Part shown: positions 27,951 through 36,861 of the stretch, in pieces
Layout of the letters: every line of letters begins with the position of its first letter
Position numbering within the stretch: the first letter of the stretch is position 1
Assembly (NCBI RefSeq): GCF_002005225.1
Contig: NZ_CP019724.1
Location: 4,032,501-4,096,500 of the forward strand
Reading direction: 5' to 3'
DNA from: Streptomyces pactum
GTDB lineage: Bacteria > Actinomycetota > Actinomycetes > Streptomycetales > Streptomycetaceae
DNA: 64,000 nt
Notes under the pieces: generated by a model
Seen by the model: the letters and a program-made list of their open reading frames with translations, nothing else
Database searches by the model: none
What the model was told of the DNA's origin: nothing
Position numbers and translations under genes: made by a program

Positions 27951-29300
27951 TCACCCGGCCCCCAGCGGCAGCGCGGGTTTCCCGCCCGCGTCCAGATACG
28001 CCCGCGGGGGCTTCAGACGCTGGCCGGGGAAGCCGCCCTTCTCGTACTTGAGCAGTTTCTTCGCCTTCTCCGGGTCCGTCTCGCCCTCGCCGTACGCCGG
28101 GCAGAGCGGGGCGATGGGGCAGGCGCCGCAGGCGGGCTTGCGGGCGTGGCAGATCCGGCGGCCGTGCCAGATCACGTGGTGGGAGAGGTCCGTCCAGTCG
28201 CTCTTCGGGAAGAGCGCGCCGACGGCGGCCTCGATCTTGTCCGGGTCGGTCTCGGTGGTCCACTGCCAGCGGCGCACCAGGCGCTGGAAGTGCGTGTCCA
28301 CGGTGATGCCGGGGCGGCCGAACGCGTTGCCGAGGACGACGAAGGCGGTCTTGCGGCCCACGCCGGGCAGCTTCACGAGGTCTTCGAGACGCCCGGGGAC
28401 CTCGCCGCCGAAGTCCTCCGCCAGGGCCTTGGACAGCCCTATGACCGACCTGGTCTTGGCCCGGAAGAAGCCGGTCGGGCGCAGGATCTCCTCGACCTCC
28501 TCGGGGTCGGCGGCGGCCAGGTCCTCCGGGGTGGGGTACTTGGCGAAGAGGGCGGGCGTCGTCTGGTTGACGCGCAGGTCGGTGGTCTGGGCGGACAGCA
28601 CCGTGGCCACGACCAACTGGAACGGGTTCTCGAAGTCCAGCTCCGGGTGGGCGTACGGGTAGACCTCCGCGAGCTCGCGGTCGATGCGGCGGGCGCGGCG
28701 GACCAGCGCGGTGCGCGACTCGTCGCGCGGTGTCCTCGGGGCGACGGTCTTCGCCGGGGCGACGCCCTTGACGGCGGCGGTGGCCTTCTTCGGGGCGACG
28801 GCGGGCTTCTTGGCGGGCGCCTGCTTCTTGATGGGCGCCGACTTCGTCCTGGTGGGCGCGGACTTCGTCGCGGACGCCGCGCTCTTCCCGGGCGCCGGCT
28901 TTCTCGCCGCTGCCGACTGCTTCCGGGACGCCGGCTTCTTCGCCGAGGCCGCCTCCTTCGCTGACGCCGCCTCGTTCGCCGACGCCGACTTCTTCCCTGG
29001 CGTCGGCTTCTTGGCGGAGGCCGAGGTCTTGGCGGAGGCCGGGGTCTTGGCGGAGGCCGAGGTCTCGGCGGGCCCCGATGCCTCGGCGGAGGCCGTCTTC
29101 CTGGCGGAGGCCGGGTTCGTCTCGGCGTTCTTCCTCACGGCACCCTCCTCCGCAGTCACCCTCTTGGCAGGTGCCGCCTTCTTTGTCGCTTTCGCCGTTT
29201 TACTACCGCCATCGGGGCCCCGTTCGCCCACAGCGGAATCGCGACGTACACCCACCCGCGCAGCCTCCTCGGCCTGTGCTCTCACCGGCGATTTGGACAC
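27951..29300 (-). CDS. nth: Endonuclease III with long histone-H1-like N-terminal tail
   Basis: A base-excision repair glycosylase/AP lyase for oxidised pyrimidines. The C-terminal 250 residues are canonical: [10 protein letters not shown], the helix-hairpin-helix LPGVGRKTA with catalytic Lys, the essential Asp in VDTHFQRL, and an iron-sulfur loop [17 protein letters not shown] with the exact C-x6-C-x2-C-x5-C spacing. The start GTG at 29300 gives 449 residues, so about 200 N-terminal residues are Lys/Ala/Ser/Pro-rich ([31 protein letters not shown]). This resembles histone H1 or HupS tails and probably increases DNA binding. Divergent from crp. Confidence 0.92.
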   Translation of the reverse strand: MSKSPVRAQAEEAARVGVRRDSAVGERGPDGGSKTAKATKKAAPAKRVTAEEGAVRKNAETNPASARKTASAEASGPAETSASAKTPASAKTSASAKKPTPGKKSASANEAASAKEAASAKKPASRKQSAAARKPAPGKSAASATKSAPTRTKSAPIKKQAPAKKPAVAPKKATAAVKGVAPAKTVAPRTPRDESRTALVRRARRIDRELAEVYPYAHPELDFENPFQLVVATVLSAQTTDLRVNQTTPALFAKYPTPEDLAAADPEEVEEILRPTGFFRAKTRSVIGLSKALAEDFGGEVPGRLEDLVKLPGVGRKTAFVVLGNAFGRPGITVDTHFQRLVRRWQWTTETDPDKIEAAVGALFPKSDWTDLSHHVIWHGRRICHARKPACGACPIAPLCPAYGEGETDPEKAKKLLKYEKGGFPGQRLKPPRAYLDAGGKPALPLGAG

Positions 29301-29402
29301 CCGGCCACCCTACGGCCCGGCACCGACATCCGCCCCGGACCCCGAAGATCGGCGCCCAATTGGACCCCTGCCGCGTACCCCAGGACACCAGTACGGCATC
29401 CT

Positions 29403-29416
29403 TGTGACAGATCACA
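29403..29416. promoter_or_regulatory. Crp-type palindrome between nth and crp
   Basis: TGTGACAGATCACA contains GTG-N6-CAC, the core reported for Streptomyces Crp, and lies 92 bp upstream of the crp start and 103 bp upstream of nth. It could serve autoregulation and control of the divergent nth-nudix-marP unit. The half-site spacing (4 bp between TGTGA and TCACA) is shorter than the E. coli 6 bp. Confidence 0.5.
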
Positions 29417-29507
29417 CTGTTTGGACTGTCCGGCAAAATGGGCACCACGGACCCCTGGTACACCGGGGGAACAAGATCCTCTGAGCCGGTCGACAAGGAG
29501 AGAACTC

Positions 29508-30182
29508 GTGGACGACGTTCTGCGGCGCAACCCGCTCTTCGCGGCGCTCGACGACGAGCAATCCGCGGAGCTCCGCGCCTCCATGAGTGAGGTGACCCTC
29601 GCCCGCGGCGACACACTGTTCCACGAAGGCGACCCCGGAGACCGCCTCTATGTGGTCACCGAGGGCAAGGTCAAGCTCCACCGCACGTCCCCCGACGGAC
29701 GCGAGAACATGCTGGCCGTCGTCGGCCCCAGCGAGCTGATCGGTGAGCTGTCGCTCTTCGACCCGGGGCCGCGCACGGCGACCGGCACCGCGCTGACCGA
29801 GGTCAAGCTGCTCGCCCTCGGCCACGGCGACCTCCAGCCCTGGCTGAACGTCCGTCCCGAGGTCGCCACCGCGCTGCTGCGCGCCGTCGCGCGTCGCCTG
29901 CGCAAGACCAACGACGCCATGTCGGACCTCGTCTTCTCGGACGTCCCCGGCCGGGTCGCCCGCGCCCTGCTGGACCTGTCCCGCCGCTTCGGCGTGCAGT
30001 CCGAGGAGGGCATCCACGTCGTGCACGACCTGACGCAGGAGGAGCTGGCCCAGTTGGTCGGCGCGTCCCGTGAGACGGTCAACAAGGCACTGGCGGACTT
30101 CGCCCAGCGCGGCTGGCTCCGCCTGGAAGCCCGCGCGGTGATCCTGCTGGACGTGGAGCGGCTCGCCAAGCGCTCCCGCTGA
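29508..30182 (+). CDS. crp: Cyclic-nucleotide-dependent regulator Crp
   Basis: A 224-residue CRP/FNR regulator. The cNMP-binding domain spans about residues 15-130 (GDTLFHEGDPGDRLYVVTEG; GELSLFDPGPRTATGTAL). A dimer helix follows, then a winged HTH with recognition segment LTQEELAQLVGASRETVNKA. Length and sequence match the Streptomyces Crp that controls germination and antibiotic genes. The GTG at 29508 has AAGGAG at 7 nt; the frame extension upstream to 29421 is not needed. A Crp-like palindrome lies in its promoter. Divergent from nth, as in mycobacteria (Rv3676 and Rv3674c). Confidence 0.95.
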   Translation: MDDVLRRNPLFAALDDEQSAELRASMSEVTLARGDTLFHEGDPGDRLYVVTEGKVKLHRTSPDGRENMLAVVGPSELIGELSLFDPGPRTATGTALTEVKLLALGHGDLQPWLNVRPEVATALLRAVARRLRKTNDAMSDLVFSDVPGRVARALLDLSRRFGVQSEEGIHVVHDLTQEELAQLVGASRETVNKALADFAQRGWLRLEARAVILLDVERLAKRSR

Positions 30183-30320
30183 CGGACCTGGGTCGGGCAG
30201 CCTTCGGCGTACCTTCGGCCGGACCGCCCCCGGCGGATCTTCGGCCGGACAGCCCGGGGCAGACGTCCAGCCGGACAGCACCACGGCAGACGTCCAGCAG
30301 GACAGCCCTCGGGCAGGCCC

Positions 30321-31163
30321 TCAGTCGGGTAGCTCAATGAGCCCGTGTTCGCCCAGGTACTCCAGTTGCGCCCGCACCGACAGTTCCGCCGCCGGCCACA
30401 GCGAGCGGTCGACGTCCGCGTACACGTGGGCGACGACCTCGCCCGGCGTCCGGTAGCCGTCCTCCACGGCCGTCTCGACCTGGGCGAGGCGGTGGGCACG
30501 GTGGGCGAGGTAGTACTCCACGGCGCCCTGCGCGTCGTCCAGGACCGGGCCGTGGCCCGGGAGCACCGTGTGCACCCCGTCGTCGGCCGTGAGCGACCTC
30601 AGCCTGCGCAGTGAGTCCAGGTAGTCGCCGAGACGGCCGTCGGGGTGGGCCACCATCGTCGTACCGCGGCCCAGGATCGTGTCGCCCGTCAGCACCGCCC
30701 GGTCGGCCGGGAGGTGGAAGCACAGGGAGTCGGCCGTGTGTCCGGGGGTCGGCACGACCCTCAGCTCCAGGCCGCCGACCCCGATGACGTCACCGGCGGC
30801 CAGCCCCTCGTCGCCCAGCCGCAGCGCCGGGTCCAGCGCCCTTACGTTCGTCCGCGTCAGCTCGGCGAAGCGCGCGGCGCCCTCCGCGTGGTCGGGGTGA
30901 CCGTGCGTCAGGAGCGTCAGCGCGACACGCTTGCCCGCCCGCTCGGCGGTGTCGACGACATGCCGCAGGTGCGTGTCGTCCAGCGGCCCCGGGTCCACGA
31001 CGACGGCCAGGTCGGAGCCGGGTTCGGCAAGGATCCAGGTGTTCGTGCCGTCCAGGGTCATCGCGGAGGCGTTGGGCGCCAGGACGTTCACCGCGCGCGC
31101 GGTGGCCGGTCCCGAGAGGACGCCGCCCCGCGGCTGTCCGGGCAGTGCTGCTGCGTCCGTCAT
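30321..31163 (-). CDS. Metallo-beta-lactamase-fold hydrolase
   Basis: A 280-residue MBL-fold enzyme with LTHGHPDHAEGA (zinc motif HxHxDH), a third His in PTPGHTADSL, GDTILGRGTTM (bridging Asp) and a final His in LPGHGPVLDD. The C-terminal helical segment (YYLAHRAHRLAQVE) is typical of the LACTB2-like group, which includes nucleases and thioesterases. Its ATG at 31163 overlaps the stop of the upstream NUDIX gene (ATGA). Corresponds in order to Rv3677c. Substrate unknown. Confidence 0.88.
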   Translation of the reverse strand: MTDAAALPGQPRGGVLSGPATARAVNVLAPNASAMTLDGTNTWILAEPGSDLAVVVDPGPLDDTHLRHVVDTAERAGKRVALTLLTHGHPDHAEGAARFAELTRTNVRALDPALRLGDEGLAAGDVIGVGGLELRVVPTPGHTADSLCFHLPADRAVLTGDTILGRGTTMVAHPDGRLGDYLDSLRRLRSLTADDGVHTVLPGHGPVLDDAQGAVEYYLAHRAHRLAQVETAVEDGYRTPGEVVAHVYADVDRSLWPAAELSVRAQLEYLGEHGLIELPD

Positions 31164-32173
31164 GCGAGGGCTCCCCCGGTCGGGTCGGAAGGTGTCGCCG
31201 GCGCCTGTGCCGTGCTCGGGACGTGCTTGGTGAACTCGTCGTGCCCCGGCCAGGAGAGCACGATCTCGCCGCCGACGAGCCGTGCCTCGGCCAGCACGGG
31301 CGTCATGTCGCGGCCCGGAGCCGACGCCAGCGCCTGGGCCGCCGTACCGCACGCCGCGAGGCCTCGCAGGGTCGCGATGGTCGGCGGCATCATCAGCAGT
31401 TCGCCCCTGTCGTACCCGGCCGCGGCCGCGGCCGGGGTGATCCACACCGTGCGGTCGGCCTCCGTGGAGGCGTTGCGGGTGCGCTGCCCCTCGGGGAGGG
31501 CGGCCACGAAGAACCACGTGTCGTAGCGCCGGGACTCGAACTCCGGGGTGATCCAGCGGGCCCAGGCCCCCAGCAGGTCGGAGCGCAGCACGAGGCCCCG
31601 GCGGTGCAGGAACTCCGCGAAGGACAGCTCACGGTCGACCAGGGCGGCGCGGTCCGCCTCCCAGTCGGCGCCCGTCGTGTCGCCCACCACCGAATCGCCG
31701 GTCGGACCGGCGAGCAGGACGCCCGCCTCCTCGTACGTCTCCCGTACGGCCGCGCAGACGATCGCCTGGGCGCCCGCCTCGTCGACGCCGAGCCGGTCCG
31801 CCCACCACGCGCGCGTGGGGCCCGCCCAGCCGATGTCACGGTCGTCGTCGCGCGGATCGACCCCGCCGCCCGGATAGGCGTAGGCGCCCCCGGCGAACGC
31901 CATGGAGGTGCGACGGCGCAGCATGTGGACGGCGGGGCCGGTACCGGTGTCCTTCAGGAGCATCACGGTGGCGGCGCGCTTGGGGGCGACGGGCGTGAGG
32001 GAGCCGGCCGCCAGCGCACGGATGCGGTCCGGCCACTCCGGCGGGTACCACTGACCGTTCGCCTGACCGCTCGCCTGACCCCTCGCGTGATCACTCACCG
32101 GACCACTGGCCGGATCACTCACCGGACCACTCGCCCGGCCATTCGCCCGGCCGCTCTCCTCACCATTCGCCAT
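31160..32173 (-). CDS. NUDIX hydrolase (NUDT7/19-like)
   Basis: A 337-residue protein with the peroxisomal-type NUDIX arrangement: MLRRRTSMAFAGGAYAYPGG followed by a long insert and the box residues AAVRETYEEAGVLL. The first 40 residues are repetitive (GRASGPVSDPASGPVSDHAR) and encoded by direct repeats at about 32050-32160. NUDT7/19 relatives hydrolyse CoA esters, plausible beside other CoA-related genes. Coupled to the MBL gene by a 4-bp overlap. It is not part of the mycobacterial order I recall, so probably a Streptomyces insertion. Confidence 0.86.
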   Translation of the reverse strand: MANGEESGRANGRASGPVSDPASGPVSDHARGQASGQANGQWYPPEWPDRIRALAAGSLTPVAPKRAATVMLLKDTGTGPAVHMLRRRTSMAFAGGAYAYPGGGVDPRDDDRDIGWAGPTRAWWADRLGVDEAGAQAIVCAAVRETYEEAGVLLAGPTGDSVVGDTTGADWEADRAALVDRELSFAEFLHRRGLVLRSDLLGAWARWITPEFESRRYDTWFFVAALPEGQRTRNASTEADRTVWITPAAAAAGYDRGELLMMPPTIATLRGLAACGTAAQALASAPGRDMTPVLAEARLVGGEIVLSWPGHDEFTKHVPSTAQAPATPSDPTGGALA

Positions 32174-32232
32174 GGCCGGAGGCTATCCGGTGACGGGCGG
32201 ATGTTCGAGTGGCTCCCGGGGCCGGACGCGCG

Positions 32233-33261
32233 TCAGGAGGGCAGGGCGGTCAGCCACTCGGTGAGCAGCCGGTTCGTCTCCTCGGGGCGCTCCTGCTGGA
32301 GCCAGTGGCCGCAGCCGTCGAGGAGGTGCGAGGCGGTCAGACCGGGCAGGGTGGCCGGGTACGCCTCGATCGCGTCGGAGAGCCAGGTGGTGGAGGCGTC
32401 CCGGTCGCCGCCGAGGAACAGGGCGGGCTGGGTGACGGGGGCGCCCTGGTGGGCGGCCAGGTCGGCCCAGTCGCGGTCCATGTTGCGGTAGCGGTTGAGG
32501 GCGCCGGTCAGACCGGTGCGCTCGAACTCCCCGGCGTAGACGTCCAGCTCCTCTTCGGTGAGCCAGGAGGGCAGGCGGCCGGCGGCCGGGAACCGGTCGC
32601 GCAGCCGGCCGCCGGGGGCGACGAAGTGCGGGTTGGGCTCCTGTGGGCCGGGCATGGTGTCGGCGGACAGCGCGGCGTAGAGACCGGCGAGCCAGCCGCG
32701 GACGTCCGGCTCGATCTCCGCCTCGGCCCGGCCGGGCTCCTGGAAGTACGAGGCGTAGAACTCCTGCCCGGCGAAGGGACCGGCGGGATCGCTCATGCCG
32801 GCGAAGACCTCGCTGGGCTTCGGGCCGCCGGGCGGGGTGTACGGCACGCTCAGCAGGCCCACCGCGCGGAACACGTCGGGCCGCAGCAGCGCGGAGTGCG
32901 CGGCGATGCTCGCGCCCCAGTCGTGGCCGACGATCACGGCGGAGCGCTCGCCCAGGGCCTCCACCACGGCGACGTTGTCCGCCACCAGGTCGAGCATCCC
33001 GTACGCCTCCACGGCGTCGGGCCGCGAGGAGCGACCGTAACCGCGTACGTCGACCGCGGCGGCGCGGAAGCCCGCGGCGGCGAGCGCGGGGAGCTGGCGG
33101 CGCCAGGAGTACCAGGACTCGGGGAAGCCGTGGACGAGCAGGACCAGCGGGCCGCTGCCCTGCTCGACCAGGTGGATCCGGCCGGCCGGTGAGGGCACCA
33201 GACGGTGCACGGGCTGGTGGTCGGACACGAGCAGGTGGTCGGACACGGGCTGGTGCGGCAT
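32233..33261 (-). CDS. Epoxide hydrolase (soluble EH type)
   Basis: A 342-residue alpha/beta hydrolase. HGFPESWYSW (oxyanion), GHDWGAS with nucleophile Asp114, lid tyrosines in YASYFQEPG and LNRYRNMDRDW, and the catalytic His in DGCGHWLQQERPEETNRLL are all as in soluble epoxide hydrolases, so activity on an epoxide is likely. The first 20 residues contain a short SDHxxV repeat. The ATG at 33261 has GGAGG nearby (AGGAGCC). It precedes the NUDIX gene on the same strand with a 59-bp gap. Confidence 0.9.
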   Translation of the reverse strand: MPHQPVSDHLLVSDHQPVHRLVPSPAGRIHLVEQGSGPLVLLVHGFPESWYSWRRQLPALAAAGFRAAAVDVRGYGRSSRPDAVEAYGMLDLVADNVAVVEALGERSAVIVGHDWGASIAAHSALLRPDVFRAVGLLSVPYTPPGGPKPSEVFAGMSDPAGPFAGQEFYASYFQEPGRAEAEIEPDVRGWLAGLYAALSADTMPGPQEPNPHFVAPGGRLRDRFPAAGRLPSWLTEEELDVYAGEFERTGLTGALNRYRNMDRDWADLAAHQGAPVTQPALFLGGDRDASTTWLSDAIEAYPATLPGLTASHLLDGCGHWLQQERPEETNRLLTEWLTALPS

Positions 33262-33543
33262 GGCTCCTCCTGGCGTACACGGTCGGTCCGGCGCCCGGAC
33301 GGACCGGGACCGGCGACCACGACCGGTCCCCGCCCCGCCCGTAAGAGGCGCCGACTCCGATCGTGCGGGAGCGGAGCGACGAGGGCGAGCCTTTTTGCCG
33401 GGCCGGCAACGGGCGGCACCCCACGCGCCGCCCCCACACGCGCGGGAGCGGGAGGCGGAGCCGGTCTACGCCCGCTTACGCCGGCCCACGCCCGTCCGGA
33501 CCCGGCCACGCCGCGCCCGGGCCTGCCCACGCCCTGCTGGACC

Positions 33544-33675
33544 CTGCGCATGCCCTGCCTGGACCCTGCGCACGCCCTGCCCGGGCCCTGCGCACGCCCT
33601 GCCCGGGCCCTGCGCACGCCCTGCCTGGACCCTGCGCACGCCCCGCCTGGACCCTGCGCACGCCCTGCCCGCTCA
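33544..33675. repeat. 22-bp tandem repeat, 6 copies
   Basis: The unit CTGCGCACGCCCTGCCTGGA plus CC recurs every 22 bp from 33544, with CCTGGACC/CCCGGGCC variants. It sits in the 428-bp spacer between the epoxide hydrolase start and the RidA stop. A 22-bp period cannot encode a regular peptide, so the open frames here are artefacts; no gene is seen in 33262-33689. Confidence 0.92.
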
Positions 33676-33689
33676 TGGCCCACGCCTGC

Positions 33690-34157
33690 CTAGGCCTGGG
33701 CGAGCTCGACCTGGACCTCGACCTCCACCGGCGCGTCCAGCGGCAGTACCGCCACGCCGACCGCGCTGCGGGCGTGGACGCCCTTGTCACCCAGGACCTC
33801 GCCCAGGAGTTCGCTGGCGCCGTTGATCACGGCGGGCTGGCCGGTGAAGTCGGACGCGGACGCGACGAAGCCGACGACCTTCACGACGCGCGCGATGCGG
33901 TCGAGGTCACCGGCGACGGACTTCACGGCGGCCAGGGCGTTCAGCGCGCAGGTGCGCGCGAGTTCCTTGGCCTCCTCCGGCGTGACCTCGCCGCCCACCT
34001 TGCCGGTGACCGGCAGCTTGCCCTCCACCATGGGCAACTGGCCCGAGGTGTAGACGTACGGTCCGGACTGCACTGCCGGCTGGTAAGCGGCCAGCGGCGG
34101 GACGACCTCGGGAAGGGTCAGGCCGAGCTCGGCCAGCTTCGACTCGACGGCGCTCAC
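33690..34157 (-). CDS. RidA-family (YjgF/Rv3678c-like) protein
   Basis: A 155-residue RidA-family protein of the atypical, longer subgroup (LPEVVPPLAAYQPAVQSG at the front, VYTSGQLPMVEGKL, GPNAV-like VASASDFTGQPAVINGASELL in part). Classical RidA deaminates reactive enamines; the key Arg of RidA is not obvious here, so this may be a paralogue with another role. The GTG at 34157 overlaps the stop of the DUF4177 gene (GTGA). Its order matches Rv3678c. Confidence 0.87.
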   Translation of the reverse strand: MSAVESKLAELGLTLPEVVPPLAAYQPAVQSGPYVYTSGQLPMVEGKLPVTGKVGGEVTPEEAKELARTCALNALAAVKSVAGDLDRIARVVKVVGFVASASDFTGQPAVINGASELLGEVLGDKGVHARSAVGVAVLPLDAPVEVEVQVELAQA

Positions 34158-34315
34158 GCCTGCTTCTCCCGCTTCAGGTAGGCCACGAGCTGCTCGGGGT
34201 TGTTCGGCCCGGGCACGACCTGGACGAGCTCCCAGCCGTCCTCGCCCCAGGTGTCCAGAATCTGCTTCGTGGCATGGACGAGCAGCGGCACGGTTGCGTA
34301 TTCCCACTTGGTCAT
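34154..34315 (-). CDS. DUF4177 small protein (53 aa)
   Basis: A short protein beginning MTKWEYATVPLLVH, with GEDGWELVQVVPG and a basic C-terminus, matching the DUF4177 pattern (W-E-Y ... G-x-x-GWELV). The ATG at 34315 lies 7 nt after TAGAGT, so the transcript is probably leaderless. Coupled to RidA by overlap. Function unknown; the conserved position next to the two Get3-like ATPases suggests a linked role. Confidence 0.85.
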   Translation of the reverse strand: MTKWEYATVPLLVHATKQILDTWGEDGWELVQVVPGPNNPEQLVAYLKREKQA

Positions 34316-34369
34316 GTGGCCGACTCTAGCCGTTGCCCCGGACCGCTCGGACGGCCGACCGCGCGGGCG

Positions 34370-34389
34370 TTCTCCACACGTTGTCCACA
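34370..34389. promoter_or_regulatory. Two DnaA-box-like nonamers in a divergent promoter
   Basis: TTGTCCACA (34381-34389) is a perfect match to the GC-rich-organism DnaA box, and TTCTCCACA (34370-34378) differs at one base; they lie 11 bp apart, one helical turn. Both are between the DUF4177 and ATPase promoters. They may mark DnaA control or be chance. Confidence 0.4.
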
Positions 34390-34432
34390 GCCTCCGGCGT
34401 ACTCGGCGCGCGGACTGGTTACGCTCGAATAC

Positions 34433-35410
34433 GTGAGCAGGCTCCAGGTCGTCAGCGGCAAGGGCGGAACCGGCAAGACCACGGTGGCCGCGGCCCTCGC
34501 GCTGGCCCTGGCCACCGAGGGGAAGCGCGCGCTTCTCGTCGAGGTCGAGGGTCGCCAGGGCATCGCGCAGCTCTTCGAAACGGAAGCGCTGCCTTATGAG
34601 GAGCGGAAGATCGCCGTCGCTCCCGGGGGCGGGGAGGTGTACGCCCTCGCCATCGACCCCGAACTGGCGCTTTTGGACTACCTCCAGATGTTCTACAAGC
34701 TGGGCAGCGCCGGACGGGCGCTGAAGAAGCTCGGGGCGATCGACTTCGCGACCACCATCGCGCCGGGTGTCAGGGACGTCCTGCTGACCGGCAAGGCGTG
34801 CGAGGCGGTGCGGCGCAAGGACCGGAGCGGACGGTTCGCGTACGACTACGTCGTCATGGACGCCCCGCCGACCGGGCGCATCACCCGCTTCCTCAACGTC
34901 AACGACGAGGTGGCCGGTCTCGCGAAGGTCGGCCCGATACACAATCAGGCGCAGGCCGTGATGCGGGTGCTGAAGTCGCGGGAGACCGCCGTGCACCTGG
35001 TGACCCTGCTGGAGGAGATGCCGGTCCAGGAGACCGCGGACGGCATCGCCGAGCTGCGCGCGGCGCGGCTCCCGGTGGGACGGGTCATGGTCAACATGGT
35101 CCGGCCCGAGGTGCTGGACGCCGCCGACCTGGAACTCGTACGGAGCACACCGCGTACGGCACTCGCCCGGTCCCTGTCGGGCGCCGGGCTCGGCGGGGCG
35201 CGGCGCGGCGGGCACGCCGAGCGGCTGGTGGACCCGCTGCTGGCACAGGCCGAGGAGTACGCCGAGCGGTACGCGCTGGAGCAGGAGCAGCGGGCGGCCC
35301 TGACCGACCTGGGCCTGCCGCTGCACGAACTCCCGTTGCTCGCCGACGGCATGGACCTGGCGGGCCTGTACGAACTGGCCACCGAATTGCGGAAGCAGGG
35401 GATCGCATGA
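34433..35410 (+). CDS. Get3/ArsA-like ATPase, first of a pair (BagA/B type)
   Basis: A 325-residue ATPase beginning MSRLQVVSGKGGTGKTTVAA (deviant Walker A with signature Lys), then LLVEVEGRQGIAQLF and DYVVMDAPPTGRITRFLNV (switch II). It is one of two adjacent Get3-like proteins that correspond to Rv3679/Rv3680, reported to act together in handling glycerol and lipid stress in M. tuberculosis. The GTG at 34433 is 7 nt after TACGCT, giving a leaderless transcript. Its stop overlaps the second ATPase (ATGA). Confidence 0.9.
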   Translation: MSRLQVVSGKGGTGKTTVAAALALALATEGKRALLVEVEGRQGIAQLFETEALPYEERKIAVAPGGGEVYALAIDPELALLDYLQMFYKLGSAGRALKKLGAIDFATTIAPGVRDVLLTGKACEAVRRKDRSGRFAYDYVVMDAPPTGRITRFLNVNDEVAGLAKVGPIHNQAQAVMRVLKSRETAVHLVTLLEEMPVQETADGIAELRAARLPVGRVMVNMVRPEVLDAADLELVRSTPRTALARSLSGAGLGGARRGGHAERLVDPLLAQAEEYAERYALEQEQRAALTDLGLPLHELPLLADGMDLAGLYELATELRKQGIA

Positions 35411-36789
35411 GTCCGGACCCGGCCGCCCGGCACCAGGAGGGCGCGCGGCACCTGACCCCCGCGCGTGTGCTCGACGTCGACCCGCTGCTGGAGGATCCGA
35501 AGACGCGCATCGTGGTGTGCTGCGGCTCGGGTGGGGTCGGCAAGACGACCACCGCGGCCGCCCTGGGCCTGCGCGCGGCCGAACGCGGCCGCAAGGTGGT
35601 CGTCCTCACCATCGACCCGGCCCGGCGGCTCGCCCAGTCCATGGGCATCGACTCGCTCGACAACACGCCGCGCCGGGTCAAGGGTGTCGACGACTCGGCG
35701 GGCGGTGAGCTGCACGCCATGATGCTCGACATGAAGCGCACCTTCGACGAGATCGTCGAGGCGCACGCGGATCCCGAGCGGGCGGCGGCGATCCTGGGCA
35801 ACCCCTTCTACCAGTCGCTCTCGGCGGGCTTCGCGGGCACGCAGGAGTACATGGCGATGGAGAAGCTGGGGCAGTTGCGGGCGCGGGACGAGTGGGACCT
35901 CATCGTCGTCGACACGCCGCCGTCCCGCTCGGCACTGGACTTCCTGGACGCCCCCAAGCGCCTCGGTTCCTTCCTGGACGGCAAGCTGATCCGCGTACTG
36001 CTGGCCCCGGCGAAGGTGGGCGGCCGGGCCGGCATGAAGTTCCTGAACGTCGGCATGTCGATGATGACGGGCGTCCTGGGGAAGGTGTTGGGCGGGCAGT
36101 TCCTGAAGGACGTGCAGACCTTCGTGGCCGCGATGGACTCGATGTTCGGCGGGTTCCGTACGCGCGCGGACGCGACGTACAAGCTGCTTCAGGCGCCCGG
36201 GACGGCGTTCCTGGTGGTCGCGGCCCCGGAGCGGGACGCACTGCGCGAGGCCGCGTACTTCGTGGAGCGGCTGGCGGCCGAGGACATGCCGCTCGCCGGT
36301 CTGGTGCTCAACCGGGTCCACGGCAGCGGCGCCGCCCGGCTGTCGGCCGAGCGGGCGCTCGCCGCTGCGGAAAATCTTGAGGATCCCCGCATTGTGGATC
36401 AGGACGGCGGGAAAGCTGGAGTTCGTAACTCCCCCGACGCAGACGGCAGTTCAGACCCTCTTGAGCCGGCTTCCCAGCCCTCGCCCGAGTCCTCTTCCCT
36501 CGAGCCCTCTTCTTCCGAGCCTCTTCCCGGGGCTCCTGACACACCGGACGGCGCACCGGAGCGATCCGTCGACCAGCTCTCCGCGGGCCTGCTGCGGCTG
36601 CACGCGGACCGGATGCATCTGCTCGCCCGCGAGCAGCGCACGCGTGACCGCTTCACCGCACGTCATCCCGAGGTGGCGGTCACCGAAGTGGCCGCGCTGC
36701 CCGGCGACGTGCACGACCTCGCGGGGCTGCGGGAAATCGGCGTCCGTCTCGCGACGGACCGGCCCGAGCTGCCCGAGGCGGGCGCCTGA
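35407..36789 (+). CDS. Get3/ArsA-like ATPase, second of the pair, with an AT-richer insert
   Basis: A 460-residue ATPase. CCGSGGVGKTTTAAALGL is the P-loop, VVLTIDPARRLAQSMGI the ADP-contacting segment, and VVDTPPSRSALDFLDAPKRL the switch region. Residues about 320-382 (36367-36552) are Ser/Pro/Glu-rich, with codons rare in Streptomyces (AAT, CTT, ATT, TCT, AAA), beginning near an inverted repeat GGAGTTCGTAACTCC. This region is probably a disordered insertion relative to the family. The C-terminal helical part resumes at SAGLLRLHADRMHLLAREQR. It likely forms a heteromer with the preceding ATPase. Confidence 0.9.
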   Translation: MSPDPAARHQEGARHLTPARVLDVDPLLEDPKTRIVVCCGSGGVGKTTTAAALGLRAAERGRKVVVLTIDPARRLAQSMGIDSLDNTPRRVKGVDDSAGGELHAMMLDMKRTFDEIVEAHADPERAAAILGNPFYQSLSAGFAGTQEYMAMEKLGQLRARDEWDLIVVDTPPSRSALDFLDAPKRLGSFLDGKLIRVLLAPAKVGGRAGMKFLNVGMSMMTGVLGKVLGGQFLKDVQTFVAAMDSMFGGFRTRADATYKLLQAPGTAFLVVAAPERDALREAAYFVERLAAEDMPLAGLVLNRVHGSGAARLSAERALAAAENLEDPRIVDQDGGKAGVRNSPDADGSSDPLEPASQPSPESSSLEPSSSEPLPGAPDTPDGAPERSVDQLSAGLLRLHADRMHLLAREQRTRDRFTARHPEVAVTEVAALPGDVHDLAGLREIGVRLATDRPELPEAGA

Positions 36790-36861
36790 CCCGACGGGAG
36801 CACCCGCGCCCTCTGGGCGTCCGCGTCCGCGTCCGCGTCCGGGGAACGCTCCCCGACCGGC

